A stretch of 64,000 bases of DNA, taken from contig NZ_BMJA01000001.1 in the NCBI RefSeq assembly GCF_014642835.1, positions 2,328,943 to 2,392,942 on the forward strand, read 5' to 3'. Origin of the DNA: Dyella nitratireducens. Its GTDB lineage: Bacteria; Pseudomonadota; Gammaproteobacteria; Xanthomonadales; Rhodanobacteraceae. Of this stretch, positions 1 through 11,300 are shown one piece after another (positions within the stretch are counted from its first letter, which is position 1; each line of letters begins with the position of its first letter). Made by a program: the position numbers and the translations under genes. The notes below the pieces were generated by a model that made no database searches, had not been told where the DNA came from, and saw nothing but the letters and a program-made list of their open reading frames with translations.

Positions 1-225
1 GCCGCGGGCGACGTGAACATCAACGCGATCGCGCCGGGCATTTCCGCTGCGCTGCTGGCGACGGTAGCCGGCCTGTTCGTCGCGATTCCTGCGCTGTTTG
101 GCTACAACTACTTGCTGACGCGCAACAAGGCGGTCACCGCGAACATGCAGGTGTTCGTCGACGAATTCGTGACGCGCCTGGCCGAACTGCATCGCGCCGC
201 CGATCTCTCTACGGTGGAAAGCTGA
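1..225 (+). CDS. exbB: ExbB/TolQ-type proton channel subunit, 3' end only
   Basis: C-terminal part of a MotA/TolQ/ExbB family inner-membrane protein; the 5' end lies before the window and the frame is open from base 1. The visible 74 residues contain the typical last transmembrane helix (Ala/Leu-rich stretch after NAIAPGISAALLATVAG) followed by a short charged cytoplasmic tail. With ExbD it would form the proton channel that energises a TonB protein. exbD begins 10 bp downstream and a tonB-like gene follows, so this is an ExbB rather than MotA member. The GTG at 13 is internal, not a start. Confidence 0.85.
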   Translation, partial: AAGDVNINAIAPGISAALLATVAGLFVAIPALFGYNYLLTRNKAVTANMQVFVDEFVTRLAELHRAADLSTVES

Positions 226-235
226 GGAGCGCGCC

Positions 236-640
236 ATGCAAGTCCAGGACGAAGACAAACCCTACGACGACATCAACATCACGCCGATGTTGGACTTGGC
301 GTACGTGCTGCTGGTGATCTTCATCATCATGACCACCGCGGCGGTGCAGGGCATCAAGGTGAACCTGCCCAAGGCCAGTTCATCGGTGAGCCTGGCCAAG
401 CCGCAGACCAAGGCGATCACCGTGTCCGACACCGGGCAGGTTTTTCTCGACGCCTTTCCGGTGACGATGGGCGAGCTCGAACAGCGCCTGCGCGAACAGA
501 AAGCGCTCACGCCGGATTTCCCGGTGATCGTAAAGGGCGACTCCAACGTGCAGTACCAGAAAGTGGTCGACGTGCTCGACCTGCTGCGCCGTCTTGAACT
601 CACGCAAGTCGGTCTGGTGACCGGCAAGCAATCCAGCTGA
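236..640 (+). CDS. exbD: ExbD/TolR biopolymer transport protein
   Basis: 134 residues, normal for ExbD. A short cytoplasmic N-terminus is followed by one transmembrane helix (about residues 19-37) that starts with the conserved Asp20 in ITPMLDLAYVLL, the proton-carrying residue of the family, and then a periplasmic domain. The start ATG has GAGGAG 5-10 bases upstream, between the exbB stop and this gene. It sits between exbB and a tonB-like gene in one operon, so it should be part of a dedicated ExbB-ExbD-TonB energy-coupling complex. Confidence 0.93.
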   Translation: MQVQDEDKPYDDINITPMLDLAYVLLVIFIIMTTAAVQGIKVNLPKASSSVSLAKPQTKAITVSDTGQVFLDAFPVTMGELEQRLREQKALTPDFPVIVKGDSNVQYQKVVDVLDLLRRLELTQVGLVTGKQSS

Positions 641-652
641 CGAGCGCGCGCC

Positions 653-1324
653 ATGTTCGAGCCCGGTTACCCAAAGCGGACACGATGGCAGCGATGGCGC
701 GGACGCATCATCGCCATCGTGCTGTTGCTTGCTGCGGCATGGCTGGTGTGGATGCTGGCGGGCCACGAAGTGGGTGTGCGCCGTTCTGCACCGCGCATCG
801 CCACCATCACGCCCTTGCCACCACCACCTCCGCCGCCGAAGGAAAAGCCACCGGAGCCGAAGAAGGTGGAAGAGATCAAGCAGGAAGTGCCCAAGCCCGA
901 ACCGGCCAAACCGGTGCAGGCGCCTAAAGCGCCCGATCTCGCCAAGCAAATCACCATCAACGGTCCCGCCCAGGCTGGCAACGATGCCTTCAACATCGGT
1001 GCGGGCGAGGGTGGCGGCATGGTCGGCAGCGGTGGCGGCACCGGCGTGGGCGGTTCGTCCTACGAGCAATACCTGAGCTACGCGTTGCAGGAAGCTGTCC
1101 AGCGCGACGACCGCACGCGCCGCCTGGTGTTCGACGTGCGCGTGAATCTGTGGCTCTCGCCCGATGGCGGCGTGACGCGCGTGGAACTGATCAAGCCCAG
1201 CGGTGTTGCGAAGACCGATAGCGCGCTGCTCGAAGTATTGCGCGGCGTGCGCATCGATACGCCACCACCCCCGAATTTGAGCATGCCGGTGCGCGTTGCC
1301 ATGCGCGGCTATCGGCCTGGTTGA
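653..1324 (+). CDS. TonB-like energy transducer
   Basis: 223 residues with TonB architecture: one N-terminal membrane anchor (about residues 17-37), a proline/lysine-rich spacer (TPLPPPPPPPKEKPPEPKK, about residues 52-90), a Gly-rich linker (about 117-137) and a C-terminal domain with YLSYALQEAVQ and a VNLWLSPDGGVTRVELIKPSG core as in TonB_C domains. It should carry energy from ExbB/ExbD across the periplasm to an outer-membrane partner. It lies 12 bp after exbD. No TonB-dependent receptor is encoded in the window; the nearest outer-membrane proteins are the porin and the giant exoprotein downstream. Confidence 0.85.
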   Translation: MFEPGYPKRTRWQRWRGRIIAIVLLLAAAWLVWMLAGHEVGVRRSAPRIATITPLPPPPPPPKEKPPEPKKVEEIKQEVPKPEPAKPVQAPKAPDLAKQITINGPAQAGNDAFNIGAGEGGGMVGSGGGTGVGGSSYEQYLSYALQEAVQRDDRTRRLVFDVRVNLWLSPDGGVTRVELIKPSGVAKTDSALLEVLRGVRIDTPPPPNLSMPVRVAMRGYRPG

Positions 1325-1379
1325 GGTTTTTTATGGAGAACATGATGAAGTCTCTCGCGCAGAAGCAAAATTTACTCTG

Positions 1380-1460
1380 CCGTCATTCCCACGGAAGTGG
1401 GAATCCATCTCGCTCCTGGCGGGAGGCAAACATGGATTCCCGCCTTCGCGGGAATGACGG
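1380..1460. repeat. Family A inverted repeat, copy 1
   Basis: Imperfect inverted repeat with GTCATTCC...GGAATCCA arms and a short unique centre. It lies in the tonB-porin gap, within an open frame that leads into the porin gene. See copies at 5036, 31950, 33990, 41868 and 50131. Confidence 0.85.
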
Positions 1461-1479
1461 CAAGGGAAAACCGACTCCC

Positions 1480-3213
1480 ATGCACAAAAAGGCGCTATGC
1501 CTTGTTGTCGGCGTGTTGCTGGCAGGGCCGGCCGTCACGGCTTTCGCGCAGGACGCGGCACCATCAACCAACGCCACGATCAACCTGATCCACTTGATGG
1601 TGAAGAAGGGCTTGCTCACCCAAGGCGAAGCCGACGGTTTGCTCAAGCAAGCCAACGACGAAGCCATGCAGGCGCAAAAAGCCGCTGTTGCCGCGCCGAC
1701 TGCTGTACCGGCGGACGGCGCGCAGCCGGGCGACGTGCGCGCCGTCTACGTGCCGCAGAACGTGCGCAACGAAATCCGCGAGCAGGTGAAGCAGGAAGTG
1801 ATCGCGCAGGCCAAGAGCGAACACTGGGCCGAGCCGAATGCGATACCGGATTGGCTGGATCGCATCAGCTGGTATGGCGACGTGCACGTGCGCGATGAAT
1901 CCTGGCTCTACAGTCGCAACAATGCGAATGACTTCATCGATTACGCTGCGCTCAATCGCAACGGACCGTTCGATATCAACACCAGCACGGCAAATGTGTA
2001 CCCGCCGCTTCTCAATTCCACCCAGAACCGCACCAACATGCTGCGCCTGCAGGCGCATATCGGCATGAACGTAAAGCTCGGCGACACCATCACCGCGGGC
2101 GTGCGCATCGGTTCCGGCGGCGACAACAATCCTGTGTCGACCACCCAGACGCTGGGCGGCGGCTTGATCAAGAAAGACATCTGGCTGGATCAGGCCTGGA
2201 TCCGCTGGCAGCCGAACAAGGATCTGTCGGTGACGGCCGGCCGCATGCCTGATCCGTTCATGGTCACCGACCTGATCTATTCCACCGAACTCAATTTCGA
2301 CGGTGTCGCCGGGCATGGCGAACTGCCGTTCTCCGATGACCTGACGGCCTTTGCGACCTTGGGTGCGTTCCCGATCCAGTACACCGGCGGTACTACCGGT
2401 AACGAAGCGCCTGCCGAGGCAAGCAGCAACAGCAAATATTCGGACAACCGATGGATGAGCGCGGCACAGTTCGGCTTCAAATGGAAGTTTGCCGATGAAG
2501 CAAGCTGGAAGATGGCGCTGGCGTATTACTACTTCGATCGCATGCGAGGGCAACTGTCCGCACCCTGCTATCTCTACACCGGTATCAATTACTGCAGCAC
2601 CGACGATACCGCTCCGGACTATATGCAGTGGGGCAATACCGTGTTCTTGCTGCGCGACATCGTACCTAGCACGTCGTCGCCGACCAACTACGCGCAACCG
2701 CAGTTCGTGGGCCTGTCGTACAACTATCACATCGCCGATTTGACCAATAAGATCGACTTCAAAGTCGGCGAAACGCCGATCGAGATCCAGGCCGAATACG
2801 AGCGCAACCTGGCCTATCACGCACGCGATGCCTTCGACCGCTATCCGGATGGGCTGGGCGTGCCGGTAAACAACTACCAGGGCAGCGCCACCTCGGGTGA
2901 AAACGGCCCGTACAAGAGCGGTCCGGTAGGCTGGCTGGTGCGCGGCATCATCGGTACGCCGCAGCCGATGGCCTTGAACGAATGGAATATCGCGCTGGGT
3001 TACAAGTACCTGCAGCCCGACGCGATGCTCGACGGCCTCACCGACCAGAACTTCCACCTCGGCGGCACCAATGCCAAGGGCTTCATCCTCACCGCGGATT
3101 ACGGCATCGCGCCGCGTACCTGGTTGTCCGCTCGCTACTACGGCGCCAAGCAGGTGTACGGTCCGCCATTCACCATCGATGTGGTGCAGTTTGAAATCAG
3201 CACGAAGTTCTAA
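1480..3213 (+). CDS. Putative porin (Porin_5 type), outer membrane
   Basis: 577 residues from the ATG at 1480. This start gives a clean signal peptide (MHKKALCLVVGVLLAG...AFAQ) and a mature start at about residue 27. The frame is open back to 1321, but those 53 extra codons translate a family A repeat, so I reject the longer start. After an N-terminal helical segment (LIHLMVKKGLLTQGEADGLL, about 35-70) the rest is beta-rich with alternating aromatic strands and a C-terminal Phe (FEISTKF), the usual end of outer-membrane barrels. Resembles the putative-porin family PF16930 in layout. Substrate unknown. It sits in the exb-tonB operon, so it may be the outer-membrane partner of that system. Confidence 0.8.
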   Translation: MHKKALCLVVGVLLAGPAVTAFAQDAAPSTNATINLIHLMVKKGLLTQGEADGLLKQANDEAMQAQKAAVAAPTAVPADGAQPGDVRAVYVPQNVRNEIREQVKQEVIAQAKSEHWAEPNAIPDWLDRISWYGDVHVRDESWLYSRNNANDFIDYAALNRNGPFDINTSTANVYPPLLNSTQNRTNMLRLQAHIGMNVKLGDTITAGVRIGSGGDNNPVSTTQTLGGGLIKKDIWLDQAWIRWQPNKDLSVTAGRMPDPFMVTDLIYSTELNFDGVAGHGELPFSDDLTAFATLGAFPIQYTGGTTGNEAPAEASSNSKYSDNRWMSAAQFGFKWKFADEASWKMALAYYYFDRMRGQLSAPCYLYTGINYCSTDDTAPDYMQWGNTVFLLRDIVPSTSSPTNYAQPQFVGLSYNYHIADLTNKIDFKVGETPIEIQAEYERNLAYHARDAFDRYPDGLGVPVNNYQGSATSGENGPYKSGPVGWLVRGIIGTPQPMALNEWNIALGYKYLQPDAMLDGLTDQNFHLGGTNAKGFILTADYGIAPRTWLSARYYGAKQVYGPPFTIDVVQFEISTKF

Positions 3214-3223
3214 GGAATAACTG

Positions 3224-3865
3224 ATGAAACGTGCAGCGACTTTCGTCATCTTCCTCTGCGCCGCGTTGGCCGGCAGCGTCCACGCACAAACGCTGGAGGA
3301 GCAATTGCGTTCGCAGCTTGCCGACGCACGCAACCAATTGCAGGACTTGCAAGGCCAGCAAGCGCAATGGCAGACGGAGAAAGCCAAGCTTGAACAGGAG
3401 CGCGACGCGGCGCGCAAGGAGGCCGATGCGGCGAAGGCGGAAGCGGGCAAGCATCAAGGCATGTCATCGCAGGATGCTGCGGCATTGGCTACCGAGCGCA
3501 CCGCACGCGAACAGGCCGAGGCGCAGGTGCAGCAACTGCAAAAAGAGGTGGCTGACGCCAATGCCAAGGAGCATGCGCAGGAACAGCATGGCAGCGACCT
3601 CGGCGGGCAATTGAGCGAAGCGCAGCAGCAAGTCACCACCTGCACGGCGAAGAACCAGCAGCTGTACAAGATCGGCAACGAGATCCTGGATGCGTACAGC
3701 CATATGAGCCTGGGCAAGATGATTGCCGGCCGTGAGCCGTTTGCGGCGTCGGAGCGGGTGAAGTTGGACAATGCGGCGCAGGCTTACGGGGACCGGTTGT
3801 ACGAGCAGCGTTACGATCCGCGCATGACGACGCCTTCCGGTAAGACTGGCAGCACGGCGCATTGA
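3224..3865 (+). CDS. Periplasmic coiled-coil protein
   Basis: 213 residues with an N-terminal signal peptide (MKRAATFVIFLCAALAGSVHAQ). Residues about 25-150 are a long heptad-rich, Gln/Ala/Glu/Lys-rich coiled coil; two Cys-containing or globular segments follow, ending around YKIGNEILDAYSHMSLGKMI. It begins 10 bp after the porin stop with a good position in the operon, so it is probably co-expressed with the porin. No enzyme motif is visible. A periplasmic spacer or scaffold role for the porin/exoprotein system is only an inference from the coiled coil and the neighbours. Confidence 0.7.
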   Translation: MKRAATFVIFLCAALAGSVHAQTLEEQLRSQLADARNQLQDLQGQQAQWQTEKAKLEQERDAARKEADAAKAEAGKHQGMSSQDAAALATERTAREQAEAQVQQLQKEVADANAKEHAQEQHGSDLGGQLSEAQQQVTTCTAKNQQLYKIGNEILDAYSHMSLGKMIAGREPFAASERVKLDNAAQAYGDRLYEQRYDPRMTTPSGKTGSTAH

Positions 3866-3982
3866 CTCCCTCTACCCCTGGCCCTCCCCCGAAGGAGAGA
3901 AGGGGACTCGTAGCTGCAATCGCAACGCAATTGGCGTACGTTGATACCTTTTCAACCGCCAATTCCCACTGAAGGACCAACC

Positions 3983-4606
3983 ATGCGCATTGTTCGAACG
4001 CTTCCCGCTCTTGCCGCCATGCTTCTCGCCGTGGTGCCGGCCGCTGCCGTACAAGCCCAATCCAGCGGCGACAGCAACCCGCCACTCGGCGGCCCGGCGA
4101 TATCCGGGGTCTGCTATCTGTCGCGCGAGGCGATCTTCGCCAACGCCAAGGTCGGCAAGGCCGCTTCCGTGCGCTTGAAGCAGCTGACCGAACAGGCACA
4201 GAGCGAGATCGATGCGGAGCGCAAGCCGATCGATGCCGACGTGCAGACCTATCGCTCGCAGGCGGCATCGCTGTCCGCCGATCAGCGCCAGTCGCGTGAG
4301 CAGGCACTGGGCCAGCGCATGCAGAAAGTTCAGGAAGACCAGGCCCTGCGCAGCCGTGAGCTGGAAGCCACGCGCGTCAAGGCCATGGGCCAGATCGCGC
4401 AATATGCGCAGCCGGTGATCACCGACGTGTACCGCAGCAAGAGCTGTGGCTTGCTGCTGGATCGCAACGCCGTGCTCGGCGGCAACATGGCCAACGATTT
4501 GACGCCGGCGGTCGTGCAAGGTCTGGACAGCAAGGTCACGACCATTTCATTCAACCTGGAGCAACTTCCCGCCAACAGCGGCGCGCCGAGCGGTGCGCAA
4601 CAGTAA
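3983..4606 (+). CDS. OmpH/Skp-like periplasmic chaperone family protein
   Basis: 207 residues from ATG 3983, which is preceded by GAAGGA and gives a signal peptide (MRIVRTLPALAAMLLAVVPAAAVQAQ). The mature protein has the Skp-like order: a short strand (GVCYLSREAIFANAKVGKAA), a long charged helix pair (about 60-150) and a return segment (KSCGLLLDRNAVLGGNMANDLTPAVVQGL), as in OmpH family members. Skp holds unfolded outer-membrane proteins in the periplasm. Placed between a porin and a giant exported protein, it may be a dedicated chaperone for one of them (inference). An earlier TTG at 3941 in frame is not supported by a ribosome site. Confidence 0.75.
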   Translation: MRIVRTLPALAAMLLAVVPAAAVQAQSSGDSNPPLGGPAISGVCYLSREAIFANAKVGKAASVRLKQLTEQAQSEIDAERKPIDADVQTYRSQAASLSADQRQSREQALGQRMQKVQEDQALRSRELEATRVKAMGQIAQYAQPVITDVYRSKSCGLLLDRNAVLGGNMANDLTPAVVQGLDSKVTTISFNLEQLPANSGAPSGAQQ

Positions 4607-4620
4607 TCGGTGATGAAACC

Positions 4621-4992
4621 ATGCGCGTGGTGCATTCCGTTTTATGGCTAGGCACGTTGTGCCTCGTATCCGCGTCTGCGATGGCGCAGACGGATGCACC
4701 CGCGCAAGCTCAAGCGTCCTCGTCGTGTGTGGACGTCAGCGTCAACGACCATGCCGCGTTGTCATACGCGTGCCTCAACCAACGCTTGGCCGCGTCCACG
4801 CGTCCCGCGCCTCAACCGCAAATACAGCTTGATGCCGTCACGCAGCTGCCCAGCAACCAGCAGGTGGGGCAGTTCAATTTTTCGGCTTTCAGTCATCAGA
4901 TGGGCAGCAATCTCGGTAAATCCGTGACGCCATGGCGGCCACCGCCGTTGCAGCCGCTGCCGTTGTTTGGTGTTCCGGTTGGGGCGCATTGA
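4621..4992 (+). CDS. Small exported protein of unknown function
   Basis: 123 residues with a signal peptide (MRVVHSVLWLGTLCLVSASAMAQ). The mature part is about 100 residues, Gln/Pro/Ala-rich, with two Cys (SSSCVDVSVNDHAALSYACL) that could form a disulfide, and a proline-rich tail (WRPPPLQPLPLFGVP). Not recognised. It starts 14 bp after the OmpH-like gene and precedes the giant exoprotein, so it probably belongs to the same exported set. Coding status rests on the signal peptide, operon position and frame length. Confidence 0.65.
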   Translation: MRVVHSVLWLGTLCLVSASAMAQTDAPAQAQASSSCVDVSVNDHAALSYACLNQRLAASTRPAPQPQIQLDAVTQLPSNQQVGQFNFSAFSHQMGSNLGKSVTPWRPPPLQPLPLFGVPVGAH

Positions 4993-5322
4993 CGTGCGCG
5001 GTGAGTGTTTCAGTCTTGCGTGATATCTGATCGTCCCTCGACGTCATTCCGGCGAAAGCCGGAATCCAGTTCAAATACGTCGTGCGAAGCACTCAACCTA
5101 AAAAGATTAATGTGTCCTTCGGACGCGTAATTACACTGGATTCCGGCTTTCGCCGGAATGACGTCGAGGCAAGGAAAGACGCTCTGGATAGGGCGCAAAC
5201 AGAGACGCGCCAACGAACGACGGCATTTGTTTTCATCGTGTGAAATCCCCACGACATGCCCCATGAAATTTTGATGACACGGTTCAGTCCGTCATCCACG
5301 CGGCGGTCTACTTAACGGTGAA
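4993..5322. other. Intergenic region before the giant exoprotein gene
   Basis: 330 bp without a gene. It holds family A repeat copy 2 (5036-5169) and about 150 bp of leader upstream of the exoprotein. I could not assign a convincing promoter. Confidence 0.6.
5036..5169. repeat. Family A inverted repeat, copy 2
   Basis: Perfect 35-bp inverted arms (5036-5070 and 5135-5169) around a 64-bp centre. The centre shares GTGCGAAGCACTCAAC and GTCCTTCGGACGCGTA with copy 3, so the whole unit, not only the arms, is repeated. Confidence 0.92.
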
Positions 5323-8300
5323 GTGCCGATTAAAGACGTCCAGGGGAAGAGTTTCGTGATCACACCGGTCGGTTCAGGCAAACGTTTCCGTTCCACGCGT
5401 GCAGTAACGCTCAGACACCCCCTGGCCTATGCCATTGCTACCGTGCTGGCGATGGCCGCCTTGCCGGTGCATGCCGGCAGCAATCCGCCGCCGCTGAGTC
5501 AGGCATGGCTGCAGCAGCAGGCGTTGAATCGCAATACCACACAGCCTGCCGGCAGCACCTCGCCGGCCACGGCCGGCATTGTCCCGCAGTCGCCGCAACA
5601 ACTGCTGCAACAGCAACAGGTCCAGCAATCACTCGCCAATCTCAGTCGCACTGTGCAAGCCGTCGCCGCACAGATCGCCGCGCAACAATCAGCACAACAA
5701 GCGGCGCAGAAACAAACATCACCGGTACCAAATGGTTTGACGCCCGGCGGCCTGGTCGTCGCATCCGGCATATCCAGCAATCCGTCGCTATGGCAGAACG
5801 CCAACCTGCCCACGCAAACGACGTCGAACGGACAAACCACCGTCCAGGTAAAACAGACGGCGCAAAAAGCCATCCTCACCTGGAACAGCTTCAACGTCGG
5901 CAGCAACACCACGCTGTATTTCAATCAAAGCGGCGGCAACCAGACCAACGGCAGCAACAACAACTGGATTGCGCTCAATCGTGTGATCGATCCGAGTGGC
6001 GTGCCGAGTCAGATCTTTGGGCAGATCAAAGCCGAAGGCACGGTCTACATCCTCAATCACAACGGCATTCTGTTTGGTGCCGGCAGCCAGGTGAATACGC
6101 AGTCGTTGATTGCCAGTTCGCTGGATCTGTTGAGCAGCGATGTCGCTACCAGCAACAGCGAGTTTCTCAACGGGGGCATCGCTTCCACTAACTCCGCTCT
6201 ACCGTTCCTGGTCAACGGCGCGTTTAGCGATGGCAAGAACCACGACGTGGTGGTGCAAAACGGTGCCTCCATCACCGGCGGAACACAAGGCTTCGTGCTG
6301 TTGGCCGCACCCAGCGTCTCCAATGCCGGCAGTGTCGTGGATGACCAGGGTCAGGTCATCCTGGCGGCGGGTACGCAATTCATCAATGCGTCGTCGAGTA
6401 CGCAGCCGTTGACCGTGCTGGATACGGGAACTGGCGGCAACGCTATCAATACCGGTCTGCTGCAATCACGGCGAGGCCACGTGGAAATGGATGGCTACAG
6501 CGTTACCCAGGATGGCGTGGCGTTGGCCTCCACCAGTATCAATTACCCGGGCAGCATCGTGCTGAACGCTCAGGATGAGGGGGTCGCGAGTGGTTCCTAT
6601 CAGCGTGGTGGAGCCCTGACGCTCGGTCCCAATTCCGTTACCGCTGTGCTGCCGGAAGAGGACGGTGCGACCACGACCTCCACGGCTGCGGCTACTGCTG
6701 CCTTCGTCAGTAGCAGCCTTACCCTCACTGGCAAAACGGTCACCTTCCAGCCTGGATCGTTGCTGGAGGCGCCCAATGCCAAGCTCAGCATCAATGCCGT
6801 ACTGGATAACGCGACAGACCATACCGATCCATTGGCCGGTCGTATCTATGTCGATAACAGCGCAGTGATCGACGTGTCGGGCTTGGCTGACGTGGAGCTC
6901 CCCATGTCGGCCTTGCTGGTGACAATTCCGCGCATCGGCCAGAACGAACTGGCGAATTCGCCGCTATTGCGCAACAGCTTCCTGTACACGCAGAAGAACG
7001 TCGTCGTCGACAGCACCCAAAGTGGCGTGACGACCGATGGCCTTGCCTGGGTTGGCAGCCCCATCCTCAACGTTTCCGGCTACGTGGATGATGTGCCGCG
7101 CACCGTCGATCAGCTGATGACCAACGGCGGCAGCATCAATCTCACCGGTACTCAGGTGATCGTGCGCAGCGGCGCGCAACTTAACCTGGGTGGCGGCTAT
7201 ATCGCCTACCAGGCCGGTTGGGTCACCACGCCCAACCTGCTGGCTTCCAACGGCCGCATCTACAACATTGCCGATGCAGACCCCAACCTCACCTATGTCG
7301 GTTTTGCCGGCGAATACGACGTTGTCGACAACCGTTGGGGTGTCACCACCAACTACAGCAATCCGCTGCTGGCTGGCACTACGCGCTGGGATAGCGGTTT
7401 TGCAGTAGGCGGTAATGCAGGCACGCTCAATATCGCTACAGGCGATGCTCTGGTGCTGGATGGCCAGATCAGTGCTCAGGCGTTTGCCGGCCGCAATCAA
7501 GTGACGCAGAGTACCCAACCCAGCGGGGGCACGCTGGAGATCACTGTTGCCGGCGCGGCCAATACGGTTGGTGTAAATGTCTCGCCCAGCATCCTGTTGC
7601 AGCAATCCGTAGCGCCGCTCGAGCAGCTTGATCCCAATTTCAAGGCCGATACGCCGTGGTCGACCGTGCTCAGCGCGGACGATCCCACGGGTAGCAATAC
7701 GTATGACCTGTCGCGCTGGGTGCCGGTTTCAGCCAACCTGGCGCAGCAGGGCGGCTTCAGTACCGTCAACCTGACTTCCACCGCACCCATCGGTGGCGAG
7801 ATCCTTGAGCAGGCAGGCACCGTACTCGGCGTGCAGCCTGGCGGTTCGATCCAGCTTACGGCGGACGCCATTCATATTCTCGGTGAACTCAGCGCCCCGT
7901 CTGGTGCAATCACCTTGGCGGGATCAGGTGGCGGCTATTTGCCCGATCCCACCAGCCTTGCGGGTGCGCTCCTGCCCGGCGACATCATCATCGGCAACGA
8001 CACGGTGCTCAGCACTCGCGGGCTATGGGTAAACGACACCGGCGCTTCCACAGACAATTACATCGGCGATCGCTACATCAATGGCGGCACGATCAAGCTG
8101 ATCAACAATCAAGCGGATATTGTTGTCAACAATGCCGGCACCCCCACCTCTACCGATGAAACCGGCTCAATCGTGCTTCAATCGGGCAGCTTGCTGGATG
8201 TGTCCAGCGGCGGCTACGTCAACAGCAGCGGCCAGTTGCAGTTGAACAATGGCGTGCCCATTGGGAGTGGTGGAAGCATCAGCCTGATCGATTACGCCGA

Positions 8301-11300
8301 CCAGGGCCAAAATAAATTCGACAACGCCAATTGGGCGCCGCCTTCCTCCCTCGGCCAGGGCAAGCTCGTACTGGATGGCACCTTGCGCGCCTACGGCTTC
8401 AGCGGTGGCGGCACGCTCAGTTTGCAGGTGGACGATATCCAGATCGGTGGGAGTGCCAGCGATCTGGCGCTGAGCAACGGCCTGTATCTGTCCCCTTCCT
8501 TCTTTGCGGGCCAGGGTTTCGACAACTACGCGCTTACTTCGCTTGCAGACGCGAACATCGCGCCGGGCGCCATCGTGCGGATCAGCCGCGATAACTTGCT
8601 GCCCAATGTCACCGCCTTGCAGGCGGCTCCCACCGGTACGGACATCTATGGCCAGAGTTCGTTGACCGATAGCGCCTATGTCAGCGTTGGGCAGTTGGCG
8701 CCCTACCTGCGCTATATCACCCGTGGTGCGAATGGCCCAGGTTTTTCGCTAAACGCGGGTCAATATTTGAATTACTCGGCAACGTCGATCCTTGTCAATG
8801 GATTCTCGATTCCTGCACCACCGGCGTACCCCGGCGTCACAGGTTCGTTGACGCTGGGAGTGGGGGCGCTGATTTCCGCGGATGCAGGGGCCAATATCGC
8901 GCTGACGGGCACACAGTCCACGATTTTGGACGGCACCATCGACGCACCGGGCGGCACCATCACTACGCCCAGCAATTCCCTGGCCAGTGGCAACTTCCTC
9001 ACTAGCGTGCCGGAACTCGTGCTGGGGCCGTCGGCAGTCCTGGATGTCGCCGGCGTATCGCTGGTCAATCCCTTGGCGGAGGCAGTGTCCGGCAGCTTGA
9101 CGGGCCTGGGCGTTGCCCCGCGATATATCCCTCGCACAGGTGTGGTGCTGGATGGCGGCAGCGTAAGTCTGACGTCCGACTACGGCTATGTGCTTACCGC
9201 GCAAGGCAGCGTGATCGACGTGTCGGGCAGCTCCGATGTCTACGATCTGCCCAGCGCAAATGGCGCGTCCGGCGGAGCCGGGACGAGCTACACACCCACC
9301 CCGGTATGGAGCAATGCCGGTTCGATCGTGCTGGGCGCCGCCGCGGGCCTGTATGCGGACGGCAAGCTGTTGGGACAGGCAGGCAACGCTCAGGGTGAAG
9401 GCGGCAGCTTGCAGATTGTCGGCATGAAGCCCTTCAACAATCCCTGGGAACCAAAGTCCACCGCTATCGTATTGCAGTCATCCGGTCTGCTGGTGCCTGG
9501 TTCCAGCCTGCAACTGGATGGTGGCGACCCGACACACGTTACGATTGTCAATCCTGCTACGGGCGCAGTCACATATAGCCGTGCCACGGGGGTGCTGTAC
9601 TTCGCGCTGGATCACCTGGACGACTCCGGTATCACCAGCCTTGTCCTCGGTCCAGACGCATCGGTCAGCAGCACCATCAACAGCGCAGACAACTACGGCA
9701 TCTTGCCGATCGGTTTCGCCGGCAACATCAATCTTTCGCTCGGCAAAAGCTTCGCGGCGTATGCGAGCACATTGACCGCCTTGCCGGCAGGCAGCAAGGA
9801 TTTGTCCGGGGTCAGCGCCAGCGCCTACAACACGGGCGATGGCATCGTGCAGATCAGTGCCCCCTATGTGGAAATTACCGGTGCCTCGGGCAATACGACG
9901 GCACAGCGGAGTCCGGTGGCGGGCAGCGGCACCTTGGATATCCAAGCCGACTTCATGGACCTGGGCGGCTTAATCAATTTGCAGGGCTGGGGCAACACCC
10001 ATTTCGCCGCTGGCGACGCTATCCGCTTCTACGAACCCGTCGACCTCGAATACGCCAACGCCAACGGCAGCATGATTCCTGGAATGCTGTTCAGCACCGG
10101 CAACATCACCTTGAAGGCGGCCGAGCTTTACCCGGTCAGCAACTACTACTTCGCGATTGATGCCAATCCTTCCGGTCTGACAAGCGCACAAGGCCAGGCG
10201 CTCACTACCACGCTTACCATCCAGGGCAATGGCGCCGCCAGCGTGCCGCTGTCGGCAGGTGGCGGCCTGCTTCTGGATGCCGACACGATCGTGCAGGACG
10301 GTACGGTATGGGTGCCGTCCGGCAATCTCGTCATCGGCGTACAGAATCCCAGTACTGCGATGACCGCCTTCGGCCTTGCTGGGACCAATGTCCTTTATCC
10401 GAATCTGGTCGCCACGCAAACTGTCACGCTCGGTGCCGGAAGTCTTACGTCGGTTTCACTCGGTGGCGAAACCGTGCCCTATGGCAGCACCACCGATGGT
10501 CAGGAGTGGAATTATGCTGGCGCGGGCGGTAGTTATACCGTTTCCCCGCTGACGGCACCGCCCGCCAAATCCATCACCATTGCCGGCTCCAATGTTTCGC
10601 TGGATAGCGGCGCTACCATCGATATTCGCGGTGGTGGCAGCTTGCAGGCCTCGGAATGGGTGCCGGGTACGGGCGGCACCGTCAATGTGCTCACCCAATA
10701 CGAAACCAGCTACGCCAACAGCACTACCGGCGAGCAGGTACCGCAATACACCGATGGCCGCGCCATTTACGCCATCCTGCCGGGCTATACCGCGCCGGTC
10801 AGCGCGCAGGATGCGGCCATGAGCAATGCCGCTGGCGCCGGTGCCGGCCCAGCCGTGGGCCAATCGATCTACCTGTCCGGCATCGCCGGACTGCCCGCCG
10901 GCTACTACACCCTGCTGCCCGCCGGCTATGCGACGCTGCCAGGTGCGTACCGCGTGGTGCAGGACACCAGCACACAGAACGTCGCGCTGGGTCAGAACGT
11001 GGTCCTGCCAGATGGCACGCTCAGCGTTACGGGATATTTCGCCAATGCACTGGACGGCGCGCATCAATCCACCAACACCACCTTCCTCGTGCAATCGGCG
11101 CCGGTATGGCAGCAGTATTCGCAGTACAGGTTCACCGACGCGAACAGTTATTTCACCGCTCAGGCTGCCAGCAGCGGCACGGTTGCGCCGCTGCTGCCCG
11201 AAGATGGCGGTCATCTGACGTTGAGCGCCACCCAGCAATTGCTGGTGGATGCCACGCTGGACAACGCGCCTGCCAGCGGTGGTCGTCCGGGCTTGGTGGA

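Noticed and set aside
5036-5169. IS element or transposon end
   Set aside because: The perfect arms enclose only 64 bp with no transposase; a non-autonomous repeat fits better.
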